The notes under the pieces: generated by a model
Told to the model about the DNA's origin: nothing
Seen by the model: only the letters and a program-made list of their open reading frames with translations
Databases searched by the model: none
Assembly (NCBI GenBank): GCA_900547315.1
Contig: URGI01000068.1
Span: 1-9,444 of the forward strand
Direction: 5' to 3'
Source of the DNA: an uncultured Eubacteriales bacterium
GTDB lineage: Bacteria; Bacillota; Clostridia; Oscillospirales; Oscillospiraceae
Length of the DNA: 9,444 bases
Program-made: the position numbers and the translations under genes
Shown: positions 1 to 5,377 of the stretch, piece after piece
Layout of the letters: every line of letters begins with the position of its first letter
Position numbering within the stretch: position 1 is the first letter of the stretch

Positions 1-5
1 AGGGC

Positions 6-34
6 GCACTTCTATACACCGTTCGGTGTAGTGC
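6..34. repeat. Small hairpin at the left edge
   Basis: TACACC (15-20) and GGTGTA (25-30) pair across a GTTC loop, and GCAC (6-9) could pair with GTGC (31-34) outside a bulge. It lies just left of the repeat-bounded nuclease cassette and may be the end of another repeat cut by the window edge. There is no T-run after it on the + strand, so it is not a convincing terminator. Function unknown. Confidence 0.4.
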
Positions 35-48
35 ATTACGCGCGGAAC

Positions 49-94
49 CTGGCTCTCCCTTTGGGAGAGCTGGCGGCGCAGCCGACTGAGAGGG
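49..94 (+). repeat. Left copy of double-hairpin inverted repeat flanking the DUF559 gene
   Basis: Two hairpins in series. GCTCTCCC (52-59) pairs with GGGAGAGC (63-70) over a TTT loop. A GC-rich stem follows at 72-86 with a GCA loop. The unit ends in GACTGAGAGGG. It matches the right-hand copy (460-507) in inverted orientation along its whole length. The first hairpin and the end block are nearly identical, while the second stem differs in bases but keeps its fold (6-bp stem, 3-base loop, one mismatch here). That pattern suggests selection on structure. Its last bases, AGAGGG (89-94), also form the only SD-like site for the nuclease start at 101. Confidence 0.8.
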
Positions 95-100
95 AAAAAC

Positions 101-457
101 ATGACCATACCAAAGGACAACAGTCAACTGGAAAACGCCCGGCGGTTACGCAGTGAGATGACACCCCACGAACGAAAGCTATGGTATCTTTTCCTCCGCA
201 AATATCCGGTGAAGATTTATAAACAGCGAATCATCGGGAGATTTATCGTAGACTTTTATTGTGCTTCTGCCAAGTTAGTTATTGAATTGGATGGTTCTCA
301 ACACTATGAGCCTCAGGGGATGGCCTATGATTCTGAGCGTTCCGCATTTTTGACAGCGCTTGGATTGGAGGTCCTGCGTTTTTCCAACCGAGATGTTGAT
401 ATGGATTTTCGCGGCGTGTGCACACAAATTGATATCACCATTCAAAAACGCCTGTAA
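101..457 (+). CDS. DUF559 domain endonuclease-like protein (Vsr-like fold)
   Basis: A 118-residue protein that is full length for the small DUF559 family, which is related to Vsr and other PD-(D/E)XK nucleases. Family landmarks are present in order: the helix TPHERKLW with E24, the basic IIGRFIVDFYC segment with D51, the core IELDGSQHY (E62, D64, H68), and LEVLRFSNRDV near residue 90-99. These make an active metal-dependent nuclease plausible; cellular target and role are unknown. The start ATG at 101 has its SD-like AGAGGG inside the left flanking repeat, and the stop at 457 lies two bases before the right repeat, so gene and repeats form one compact unit. Base use is clearly more AT-rich (many TTT, TTA, AAA codons) than in the genes from 632 on, which fits horizontal transfer. 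Not linked by orientation to the methyltransferase that follows. Confidence 0.85.
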   Translation: MTIPKDNSQLENARRLRSEMTPHERKLWYLFLRKYPVKIYKQRIIGRFIVDFYCASAKLVIELDGSQHYEPQGMAYDSERSAFLTALGLEVLRFSNRDVDMDFRGVCTQIDITIQKRL

Positions 458-459
458 GA

Positions 460-507
460 CCCTCTCAGTCACCTTCGGTGACAGCTCTCCCAGAGGGAGA
501 GCCAAGG
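460..507 (-). repeat. Right copy of double-hairpin inverted repeat flanking the DUF559 gene
   Basis: It begins CCCTCTCAGTC, then GTCACC (468-473) pairs with GGTGAC (477-482) over TTC, then GCTCTCCC (484-491) pairs with GGGAGAGC (495-502) over AGA. Read on the minus strand it repeats the left copy (49-94). From memory, repeats of this type are scattered in Oscillospirales and related gut Firmicutes genomes. Here it could also work as a transcription barrier after the nuclease gene, but no clear T-run follows. Confidence 0.8.
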
Positions 508-543
508 GGGCTGCCTGCAACTGTGCCATATGTCATATTAGCA

Positions 544-581
544 TAAAGAAACGGAGCGCATCTGCACCGATACGCTCCGTT
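544..581 (-). terminator. Rho-independent terminator of the leftward methyltransferase gene
   Basis: ACGGAGCG (551-558) pairs with CGCTCCGT (573-580), extended by one A-T pair, with a 14-base loop. Read leftward the hairpin is followed by TTTCTTTATG. It lies about 50 bases after the stop codon at 632, in the right place and direction for that gene. Between it and the nuclease repeat (508-543) nothing recognisable is seen. Confidence 0.7.
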
Positions 582-631
582 AACTGTCTTACGAACGCCC
601 CGCGAAGTTCCTCGCAGTTGTTTTTATATAT

Positions 632-1348
632 TCACTTTTTCCGGAGTACGATTTTTATAAAATTCAGATACCTTCCGCCGCCGGCCTCCATCGCTTTACG
701 ATCGCCCGCGGCATATTCGTTATCCTGCCGCAGCCAGTCCGCCCATACCTCTTCGTTCGACTCCATATCGCGCAGCTCCAGAAGCTCCGTCTCCGTGCTC
801 CGGCTCACTATCCCGCGCCAGTAATCCGCGTCGTGTATGTAGTCCAGCTGCTCCGGAGTCCACGAGAGCAGCAGCTCCTCCGGCAGCGCGTCATGGCAGT
901 CATTTTTCATCCCCGTGAGGGCAATATAGATATAGCCGCCGCTCTTCAAGAACGGCGCAAGCTTCGCGTCCAGATACTCCGGATCGCGCCCGAAGTAGTT
1001 ATACGAGTCCGTGCTAATGACCGCGTCGAAGAACTCCCGCTCAAACGGCATCGCCGACGCGTCCGCCTTCACGGGGATTACCTGCCCGTCACTCAGCCCC
1101 ATCCGCCTGAAGAATCTGCGGTTTTCGTCCGGATCGCTCCAAAGGTCAGCGGCGTAGACCGTGAAGCCGTACTCCTTCGCCATGAACACCGAGGTCAGCC
1201 CCGTCCCGCTCCCAAGGTCGCAGACCACTGCGCCCGCCGGTATGCGGCTTCCGCGCAGCAGCTCCTCCTCAAGCTTCACCGGATTCGGCCCCATTATCAG
1301 CGCCTGAAGCTCAGGCGTGTCGTATTTTTTGCTCAATATGTATTCCAT
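632..1348 (-). CDS. Class I SAM-dependent methyltransferase
   Basis: A 238-residue cytoplasmic methyltransferase of the Rossmann (class I) type; substrate unknown. Motif I is VVCDLGSGTG (residues 41-50), the acidic end of strand 2 is D68 in VYAADLW, and the motif IV region is DAVISTDSYNYFG. The C-terminal half (SWTPEQLDYIHD, then EVWADWL) should form the substrate cap. I chose ATG at 1348 rather than the in-frame ATG at 1366. Only the former has an SD (AGGAGA, 1361-1356) at good distance, while nothing SD-like precedes 1366. The gene is divergent from the importer operon and has its own promoter and terminator. A relation to iron or metal supply is suggested only by position and by a second methyltransferase at the end of that operon. 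Automatic pipelines may call proteins like this cyclopropane-fatty-acid-synthase-like, which I would not trust for function. Confidence 0.85.
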   Translation of the reverse strand: MEYILSKKYDTPELQALIMGPNPVKLEEELLRGSRIPAGAVVCDLGSGTGLTSVFMAKEYGFTVYAADLWSDPDENRRFFRRMGLSDGQVIPVKADASAMPFEREFFDAVISTDSYNYFGRDPEYLDAKLAPFLKSGGYIYIALTGMKNDCHDALPEELLLSWTPEQLDYIHDADYWRGIVSRSTETELLELRDMESNEEVWADWLRQDNEYAAGDRKAMEAGGGRYLNFIKIVLRKK

Positions 1349-1390
1349 GCTTGTTTCTCCTGACATTTCTATTCGCCCGCAGCCACATTA

Positions 1391-1406
1391 GCTAACAGGC
1401 GTTAGC
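1391..1406. promoter_or_regulatory. Second inverted-repeat operator candidate, over the start site
   Basis: GCTAAC - AGGC - GTTAGC is a perfect 6-bp inverted repeat. Its centre is 26 bp from that of the repeat at 1415-1434, roughly two and a half helical turns, and it covers the predicted start near 1403. The overlapping TTAGCTAA (1388-1395) is itself palindromic. Two like sites, one in the spacer and one at the start, is a classic arrangement for a dimeric repressor. Confidence 0.7.
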
Positions 1407-1409
1407 CAT

Positions 1410-1439
1410 ATTATAAGCTAACATATATTAGCTTGTCAA
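1410..1439 (-). promoter_or_regulatory. Consensus sigma-A promoter of the leftward methyltransferase gene
   Basis: On the minus strand TTGACA (1439-1434) and TATAAT (1415-1410) are both perfect, with an 18-base spacer. The predicted start is near 1403, leaving a leader of about 55 bases before the ATG at 1348. The spacer is almost filled by the inverted repeat at 1415-1434, so this strong promoter is probably kept under repression. Confidence 0.85.
1415..1434. promoter_or_regulatory. Inverted-repeat operator candidate in the promoter spacer
   Basis: AAGCTAA - CATATA - TTAGCTT is a perfect 7-bp inverted repeat with a 6-base centre. It lies between, and touches, the -35 and -10 boxes of the leftward promoter. 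A protein bound here would block polymerase. It shares the GCTAA/TTAGC arms with the repeat at 1391-1406. It does not match the usual Fur or DtxR box order, so I name no regulator. No regulator gene is in the window. Confidence 0.75.
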
Positions 1440-1456
1440 GTTTTATAACAAAATAT

Positions 1457-1468
1457 CCCCCTAGGGGG
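1457..1468. promoter_or_regulatory. CCCCCTAGGGGG palindrome ahead of the importer promoter
   Basis: A perfect 12-bp GC palindrome in AT-rich DNA, ending one base before the proposed -35 of the importer operon and about 18 bp upstream of the other promoter's -35. It resembles the C-run/G-run operators of the CsoR family of copper and related sensors, but that likeness is general. It is better treated as an unassigned operator candidate. Confidence 0.45.
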
Positions 1469-1469
1469 C

Positions 1470-1498
1470 TTACAAAATTCTCGGACAGCATATATAAT
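1470..1498 (+). promoter_or_regulatory. Promoter of the metal-chelate importer operon
   Basis: TATAAT (1493-1498) is a perfect -10 box; TTACAA (1470-1475) lies 17 bases upstream as a weak -35. The start would be near 1505, giving a leader of about 30 bases. That is too short for a cobalamin or other riboswitch. A poor -35 next to a palindrome suggests that control is by a protein. Confidence 0.6.
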
Positions 1499-1533
1499 CA
1501 TCTCACTCTCATCAGTCGGAGAACTGTGTACAC

Positions 1534-2598
1534 ATGAAAAAGGACATCGCGCCGCAGCGGCGCAGCAGGAAAAACACCGTGGTCGCAGCAATGCTCGCCG
1601 CGGTCATAGTCATGGCGTTCGTGTGTCTGTTTGTCGGCTCGTCGAACATGTCCCTCGGTGACGCCTTTGCCGCGCTCGCCAAAAAGGGCAGCTCCGCCAA
1701 CAACCGCATCATCTGGAACATCCGCATCCCGCGCGTCCTCGCCGCGGTAATCGCGGGGGCGGGGCTTTCCGCGTCCGGCCTCGTGATGCAGACGAACCTC
1801 AATAACCCCATGGCGTCGCCCTCGACGCTCGGTGTCTCCAACGCTGCGGTGTTCGGCGCGAATCTCTCGATAATCGCCTTCTCCGGCGGTTTCCTCTCTA
1901 CGGGGAACAACGTCGCGAATTTCGCCGCTGGGGCAAACCCCTACGCCACCTCGCTGATGGCCTTCATCTTCTCCACGCTTTCGATCCTGCTGATCCTCGG
2001 CCTGTGCCGGATGCGATCGTTCTCGCCGAACGTCGTCGTGCTCGCGGGGCTCGCGGTCGGCGCGGTGTGGACGGCGGCGACGACGATACTCCAGTTCTAC
2101 GCGACCGACGTCGGCCTATCCGCCGCGGTCATCTGGAACTTCGGCGACCTCGGCCGCGCGACCTACAGGACGGATGCGATAATGCTCGCCGCCGTCGCGG
2201 CGGGGCTTATCATCTTCTCGCTGCTCTCATGGCGCTACAACGTTCTCCTCAGCGGCGACGCCAGCGCGAAGAGCATGGGCGTCAACGTTGACGCGCTGCG
2301 CTTCGTATCGATGCTGGCCGCCTCCGTCATCACGGCGGTGTGCGTGTCCTTCCTCGGCGTCATCGGCTTTGTCGGCGTGATCTGTCCCCATGTCACGAAA
2401 AAGCTGCTCGGTCAGGATCACCGTTACTCCATCCCCGTCTCCGCGCTCTGCGGAAGCCTGCTGCTTCTGCTTGCGGATACGCTCTCGCGCAGTATGGGCA
2501 GCGGCTCGGCACTGCCGGTCGGCGCGATAACCTCCCTGCTCGGCGCGCCCTTCTTTGTGGCGGTCATCTTCTCAAAAAAGGAGGACGGCGTATGCTGA
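1534..2598 (+). CDS. FecCD-family ABC transporter permease (metal-chelate importer)
   Basis: A 354-residue integral membrane subunit of a type II (BtuC/FhuB/FecD-like) importer for iron siderophore, heme, cobalamin or a similar ligand. A basic N-terminus is followed by a first membrane helix at about residues 16-36. Then comes the conserved IIWNIRIPRVLAAVIAGAG segment, and the family signature GLVMQTNLNNPMASP follows. The coupling region reads FLGVIGFVGVICPHVTKKLLGQDHR, and the end carries LPVGAITSLLGAPFFVAVIF. Length and motifs are complete. GGAGA (1518-1522) is the SD, somewhat far from the ATG. Its last 7 bases overlap the ATPase start, so the two are probably translationally coupled. A single permease gene implies a homodimer channel. 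The ligand cannot be told from the sequence. Confidence 0.93.
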   Translation: MKKDIAPQRRSRKNTVVAAMLAAVIVMAFVCLFVGSSNMSLGDAFAALAKKGSSANNRIIWNIRIPRVLAAVIAGAGLSASGLVMQTNLNNPMASPSTLGVSNAAVFGANLSIIAFSGGFLSTGNNVANFAAGANPYATSLMAFIFSTLSILLILGLCRMRSFSPNVVVLAGLAVGAVWTAATTILQFYATDVGLSAAVIWNFGDLGRATYRTDAIMLAAVAAGLIIFSLLSWRYNVLLSGDASAKSMGVNVDALRFVSMLAASVITAVCVSFLGVIGFVGVICPHVTKKLLGQDHRYSIPVSALCGSLLLLLADTLSRSMGSGSALPVGAITSLLGAPFFVAVIFSKKEDGVC

Positions 2599-3362
2599 AA
2601 ATAGAAGATCTGCGCTTCAGCTATTCCAGGCGCTCTGCGCCCGTTCTCAACGGGGTCGACCTCGAACTGCGCGACGGCGAGATCGGTATACTGCTCGGCA
2701 AGAACGGCTCCGGCAAGACCACGCTTTTCAAAAACATCCTCGGCATAGGCACCCCGTCCGGCGGCACCATCCGCTTTGACGGCGAGGATCTGCTGAAGCT
2801 GCCGAAGCGCGACCGCGCGCGGCGCATCGCCTACGTCCCGCAGCACATCCACTTCGGCGCGCTCACCGTGTACGACTCGATCCTGATGGGCAGGGTATCG
2901 TACTTCGGTCTCCGCGCGGGCAAGGAGGATTACGACGTGGTGGACAGGATCATGGCCGAGATGAAGCTTGAGAGCTTTGCCGACAGGAACGCCGAAAACC
3001 TCTCCGGCGGCGAGAAGCAGAAGATCGCCATTGCCCGCGCGCTGGCGCAGGAGCCGAAGATGCTCGTGTTCGACGAGCCGACCGGCAACCTCGACATCGC
3101 AAACGAGGAGCTTATCATCGAGGAGGCCAAGAAAGTCGCCCGCAGTCGGAACATCGCCATTCTGAGCTCCCTTCACGACCTGAATCAGGCGCTCTACTTC
3201 GGCGACCGGTTCTTCTTCCTGAAGGACGGCCGAGTCAAATACTCCGGCGGTCAGGACATGATATGCCCTGAAATAATAAAAGATATATTCGACATCAACT
3301 CAAAGATCATCGAACACGATGGGAAGAAAATAATACTCGGAGGAAAACAGTATGAAAATTAA
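2592..3362 (+). CDS. ABC transporter ATP-binding protein of the metal-chelate importer
   Basis: A 256-residue cytoplasmic ATPase of the FecE/FepC/BtuD type. All catalytic parts are intact: Walker A GKNGSGKTT (36-44), Q-loop Q84 in YVPQH, signature LSGGE (137-141), Walker B MLVFDE (157-162), D-loop NLD (166-168) and switch histidine H195 in SSLHD. The start is ATG 2592, which has an ideal SD AAGGAGG (2578-2584) seven bases before it; the open frame runs further upstream but only as overlap with the permease. It overlaps the permease stop (ATGCTGA) and its own end overlaps the binding-protein start by 11 bases. It should power the neighbouring permease as a dimer. Confidence 0.95.
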   Translation: MLKIEDLRFSYSRRSAPVLNGVDLELRDGEIGILLGKNGSGKTTLFKNILGIGTPSGGTIRFDGEDLLKLPKRDRARRIAYVPQHIHFGALTVYDSILMGRVSYFGLRAGKEDYDVVDRIMAEMKLESFADRNAENLSGGEKQKIAIARALAQEPKMLVFDEPTGNLDIANEELIIEEAKKVARSRNIAILSSLHDLNQALYFGDRFFFLKDGRVKYSGGQDMICPEIIKDIFDINSKIIEHDGKKIILGGKQYEN

Positions 3363-4560
3363 GAATTTTGCCGCACTGCTGCTGGCGCTTGCCATGATGT
3401 TCTCGCTCTGCGCCTGCGGCAGCCAGTCCGCCCCCGCGCAGGATACACCCCAGCCGTCCGAAGCGCAGGAGAGCGCCGCCCCGTCCGAGGCGCCCTCGGA
3501 GATCACCGTCACCGACATGATAGGCCGCGAGCTGACCGTCACCCCCGGCAGCTACACGCGCGTCGTCTGCATCGGCGCGGGCGCGCTCAGAATGTACAGC
3601 TACATCGGCGACGTCTCGTTGCTCTGCGGCGTTGAGGATATCGACAACCTCACGCTTGAGGAGCGCCCCAAGATGTTTGATTCCGTGGCGCGCCCCTACG
3701 TGCTTGCCTACGGCGACGTGTTCAGCACGCTCCCGTCCTGCGGCGTCGGCGGCCCCAACGCTCAAGCGGCGGAGGCCGAGAAAATCCTCTCCTGCAATCC
3801 CGACATCGTCATCTCCGAATATGAGGACGTCGAGAAAGAGGACGCCCTGCAGGAGCAGCTCGGCGTGCCCGTCGTGACGCTCAAGTCCGGCCCGAACGGC
3901 GTTTTCGACGACGCATTCAGCCAGAGCATGACCCTGCTCGGTCAGATCTTCGGCGAGGATGAGAAAGCCGAAGCTCTCGTATCCTTCATCGCGGCGGAGA
4001 CCGCCGGGATCGCCGAGCGCACCGCCAGCATTGCCGACGAGGACAAGCCCGCCGTTTACGTCTGCGGTCTCGGCAACTGGGGCACCACGAACCACCTCAT
4101 GACCTCCCAGACCTACGCCTCCTTTGAGGTCGCAAACATCCGCAACGTTGTCACCGACCTCGGCGCGAACGGCGTGCAGCCCATCGAGGAGGAGAAGTTC
4201 GTCGCCCTCGGCGCGGATATGGACATCATCGTCATGGACGCCGCGGCGGTCAAGAACATAAAGCCGCTGTATCAGGAGGACCCGACCATGTTCGACTCCT
4301 GCAAGGCATGGCAGACAGGCGAGGTGTATCTGGAGATGGCCTACAACGCCTACTACACCAACTATGAGATAGCGCTGATAAACACCTGGTTCATCGCAAA
4401 GTCCGTCTACCCCGACCTCTTTGCCGACGTTGACATCACCGCAAAGACCAACGAGATCACCTCCGCGTTCCTCGGCAAGGAGCTTGCCGACGAGATATTC
4501 GCCTGCCCCTCCAGCTTCGGCGGCTACCAGAAGATCGACACCGCGTCCTTCTTCGCGTGA
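3352..4560 (+). CDS. Substrate-binding lipoprotein of the metal-chelate ABC importer
   Basis: A 402-residue periplasmic-binding-protein-like lipoprotein (COG0614/TroA-like class III fold), anchored outside the cell membrane. The signal peptide is KIK plus a hydrophobic stretch to residue 18, and the lipobox is LCAC with C22 as the lipidated cysteine. A Pro/Ala/Ser/Glu-rich linker (about 24-48) tethers the ligand domain, which opens with the family phrase ITVTDMIGRELTV. VVCIGAGALRMYSYIG, NPDIVISEY, CGLGNWGTT and a long C-terminal helical part follow. SD GGAGGA (3339-3344) is strong. The family binds siderophores, heme, cobalamin or oxyanion/metal chelates, and which one applies here is not visible. 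Several Tyr and Trp residues late in the protein (AYNAYYTNYE) could line the site. Confidence 0.92.
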   Translation: MKIKNFAALLLALAMMFSLCACGSQSAPAQDTPQPSEAQESAAPSEAPSEITVTDMIGRELTVTPGSYTRVVCIGAGALRMYSYIGDVSLLCGVEDIDNLTLEERPKMFDSVARPYVLAYGDVFSTLPSCGVGGPNAQAAEAEKILSCNPDIVISEYEDVEKEDALQEQLGVPVVTLKSGPNGVFDDAFSQSMTLLGQIFGEDEKAEALVSFIAAETAGIAERTASIADEDKPAVYVCGLGNWGTTNHLMTSQTYASFEVANIRNVVTDLGANGVQPIEEEKFVALGADMDIIVMDAAAVKNIKPLYQEDPTMFDSCKAWQTGEVYLEMAYNAYYTNYEIALINTWFIAKSVYPDLFADVDITAKTNEITSAFLGKELADEIFACPSSFGGYQKIDTASFFA

Positions 4561-4573
4561 TACGGAGAGCGCC

Positions 4574-5158
4574 ATGATAGATAAAGCCGACGTAATAGAA
4601 TTCTTTGACCGCTGCGCCCCAAGCTGGGACGCGGGACTGATACGCAGCGACCGGAAGATAAACATCATCCTCGACAACGCCGGAGTCAGAGAGGGCAGCC
4701 GCGTTCTCGACGTGGCCTGCGGCACCGGAGTTCTGATACCGGATTACATCAGGCGCGGCGCGGATGTCACGGGCATCGACATCTCGCCGGAGATGATAAA
4801 GCTTGCGGAGCGGAAATATGCCGGAACCGGCGTCCGCTTCATCTGCGGCGACATCGAGACTGCCGATGTCGGGCAGGGCTTTGACGCGATCGTGGTCTAC
4901 AACGCCTTCCCCCACTTCCCCGACCCCGAGCGGCTGATAACGCATCTGTCGGGGCTGCTCGCCGAGGGCGGCGTGCTCACCGTGGCGCACGGCATGAGCC
5001 GCGAGAAGATCGACGCGCACCATCACGGCTCCGCCAGCAAGGTGTCGATGGGTCTGATGCCCGCCGAACAGCTTGCGGGGATATTCGGCAGGCACCTGGA
5101 TGTGACCGCCGTCATCTCCGACGAGGATATGTATCAGGTCGCGGGCAAGCGCAGATAA
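4574..5158 (+). CDS. Class I SAM-dependent methyltransferase, last gene of the importer operon
   Basis: A 194-residue UbiE-like class I methyltransferase. Motif I is VLDVACGTG (44-52), D69 in VTGIDIS ends strand 2, ICGDIE follows, and FDAIVVYNAFPHFPDPERL is motif IV with its helix. The N-terminus (VIEFFDRCAPSWD) is typical of the group. The C-terminal AHGMSREKIDAHHHGS has a histidine cluster that could serve substrate or metal contact. SD GGAG (4564-4567) precedes ATG 4574, only 13 bases after the binding-protein stop, and a terminator follows at once, so it is clearly co-transcribed. A job in handling the imported ligand, for example modifying or opening a chelate, is inference. It is not closely similar to the methyltransferase at 632-1348. 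Confidence 0.9.
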   Translation: MIDKADVIEFFDRCAPSWDAGLIRSDRKINIILDNAGVREGSRVLDVACGTGVLIPDYIRRGADVTGIDISPEMIKLAERKYAGTGVRFICGDIETADVGQGFDAIVVYNAFPHFPDPERLITHLSGLLAEGGVLTVAHGMSREKIDAHHHGSASKVSMGLMPAEQLAGIFGRHLDVTAVISDEDMYQVAGKRR

Positions 5159-5173
5159 AGTTTATATCACTCA

Positions 5174-5216
5174 AGCCAAGCCAGGGCCGTCCGGTCCTGG
5201 CTTGGTTCATATTTTT
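5174..5216 (+). terminator. Strong terminator of the importer operon
   Basis: A 15-bp stem (5174-5188 with 5193-5207, including two G-U pairs) closes over a GTCC loop and is followed by TCATATTTTTA. It lies 15 bases after the methyltransferase stop. The 219-base gap from 5159 to 5377 otherwise holds the promoter at 5281-5309 and nothing else I recognise. Confidence 0.9.
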
Positions 5217-5280
5217 ACCCAAGTTATACAATACGTGCATTTTGTCTATCGCCTTTCTTGCTCATATCTCCGGCTTTTCC

Positions 5281-5309
5281 TTGACGTTTGGGCGGGATTG
5301 TGTTAATAT
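5281..5309 (+). promoter_or_regulatory. Promoter of the dehydratase operon
   Basis: TTGACG (5281-5286), a 17-base spacer, and TAATAT (5304-5309). The start would be near 5316, leaving a leader of about 60 bases before the TTG start at 5378. Since an upstream in-frame ATG at 5288 lies inside this promoter, it also argues for the downstream start. Confidence 0.75.
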
Positions 5310-5377
5310 TTTCTCAGATATGCCATGCCCGGAATCAAAATTTTTCGTGTGGTAAATTTGAAAAAGAGGTGTATTGC

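Noticed and set aside
601..629. Rightward terminator near GCGAAGTTCCTCGC with a T-run
   Set aside because: The stem is only four pairs, and no rightward gene ends nearby apart from the nuclease, already bounded by its repeat.
1391..1434. Fur or DtxR/IdeR box
   Set aside because: The arms are GCTAA...TTAGC, not the GATAATGATTATC or TTAGG...CCTAA patterns. Proximity to an iron-type importer alone is not enough.
1499..1533. Cobalamin or other riboswitch ahead of the importer
   Set aside because: The leader from the predicted start is only about 30 bases and shows no conserved riboswitch fold or box.
3307..4725. Long leftward open frame opposite the binding-protein gene
   Set aside because: A shadow of high-GC codon bias. 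It has no domain sense and no ribosome site, while the sense strand codes a clear lipoprotein and methyltransferase.
5288..5377. N-terminal extension of the first dehydratase subunit from ATG 5288
   Set aside because: That ATG lies inside the -35/-10 spacer of the operon promoter and lacks a ribosome site; TTG 5378 has a good one.
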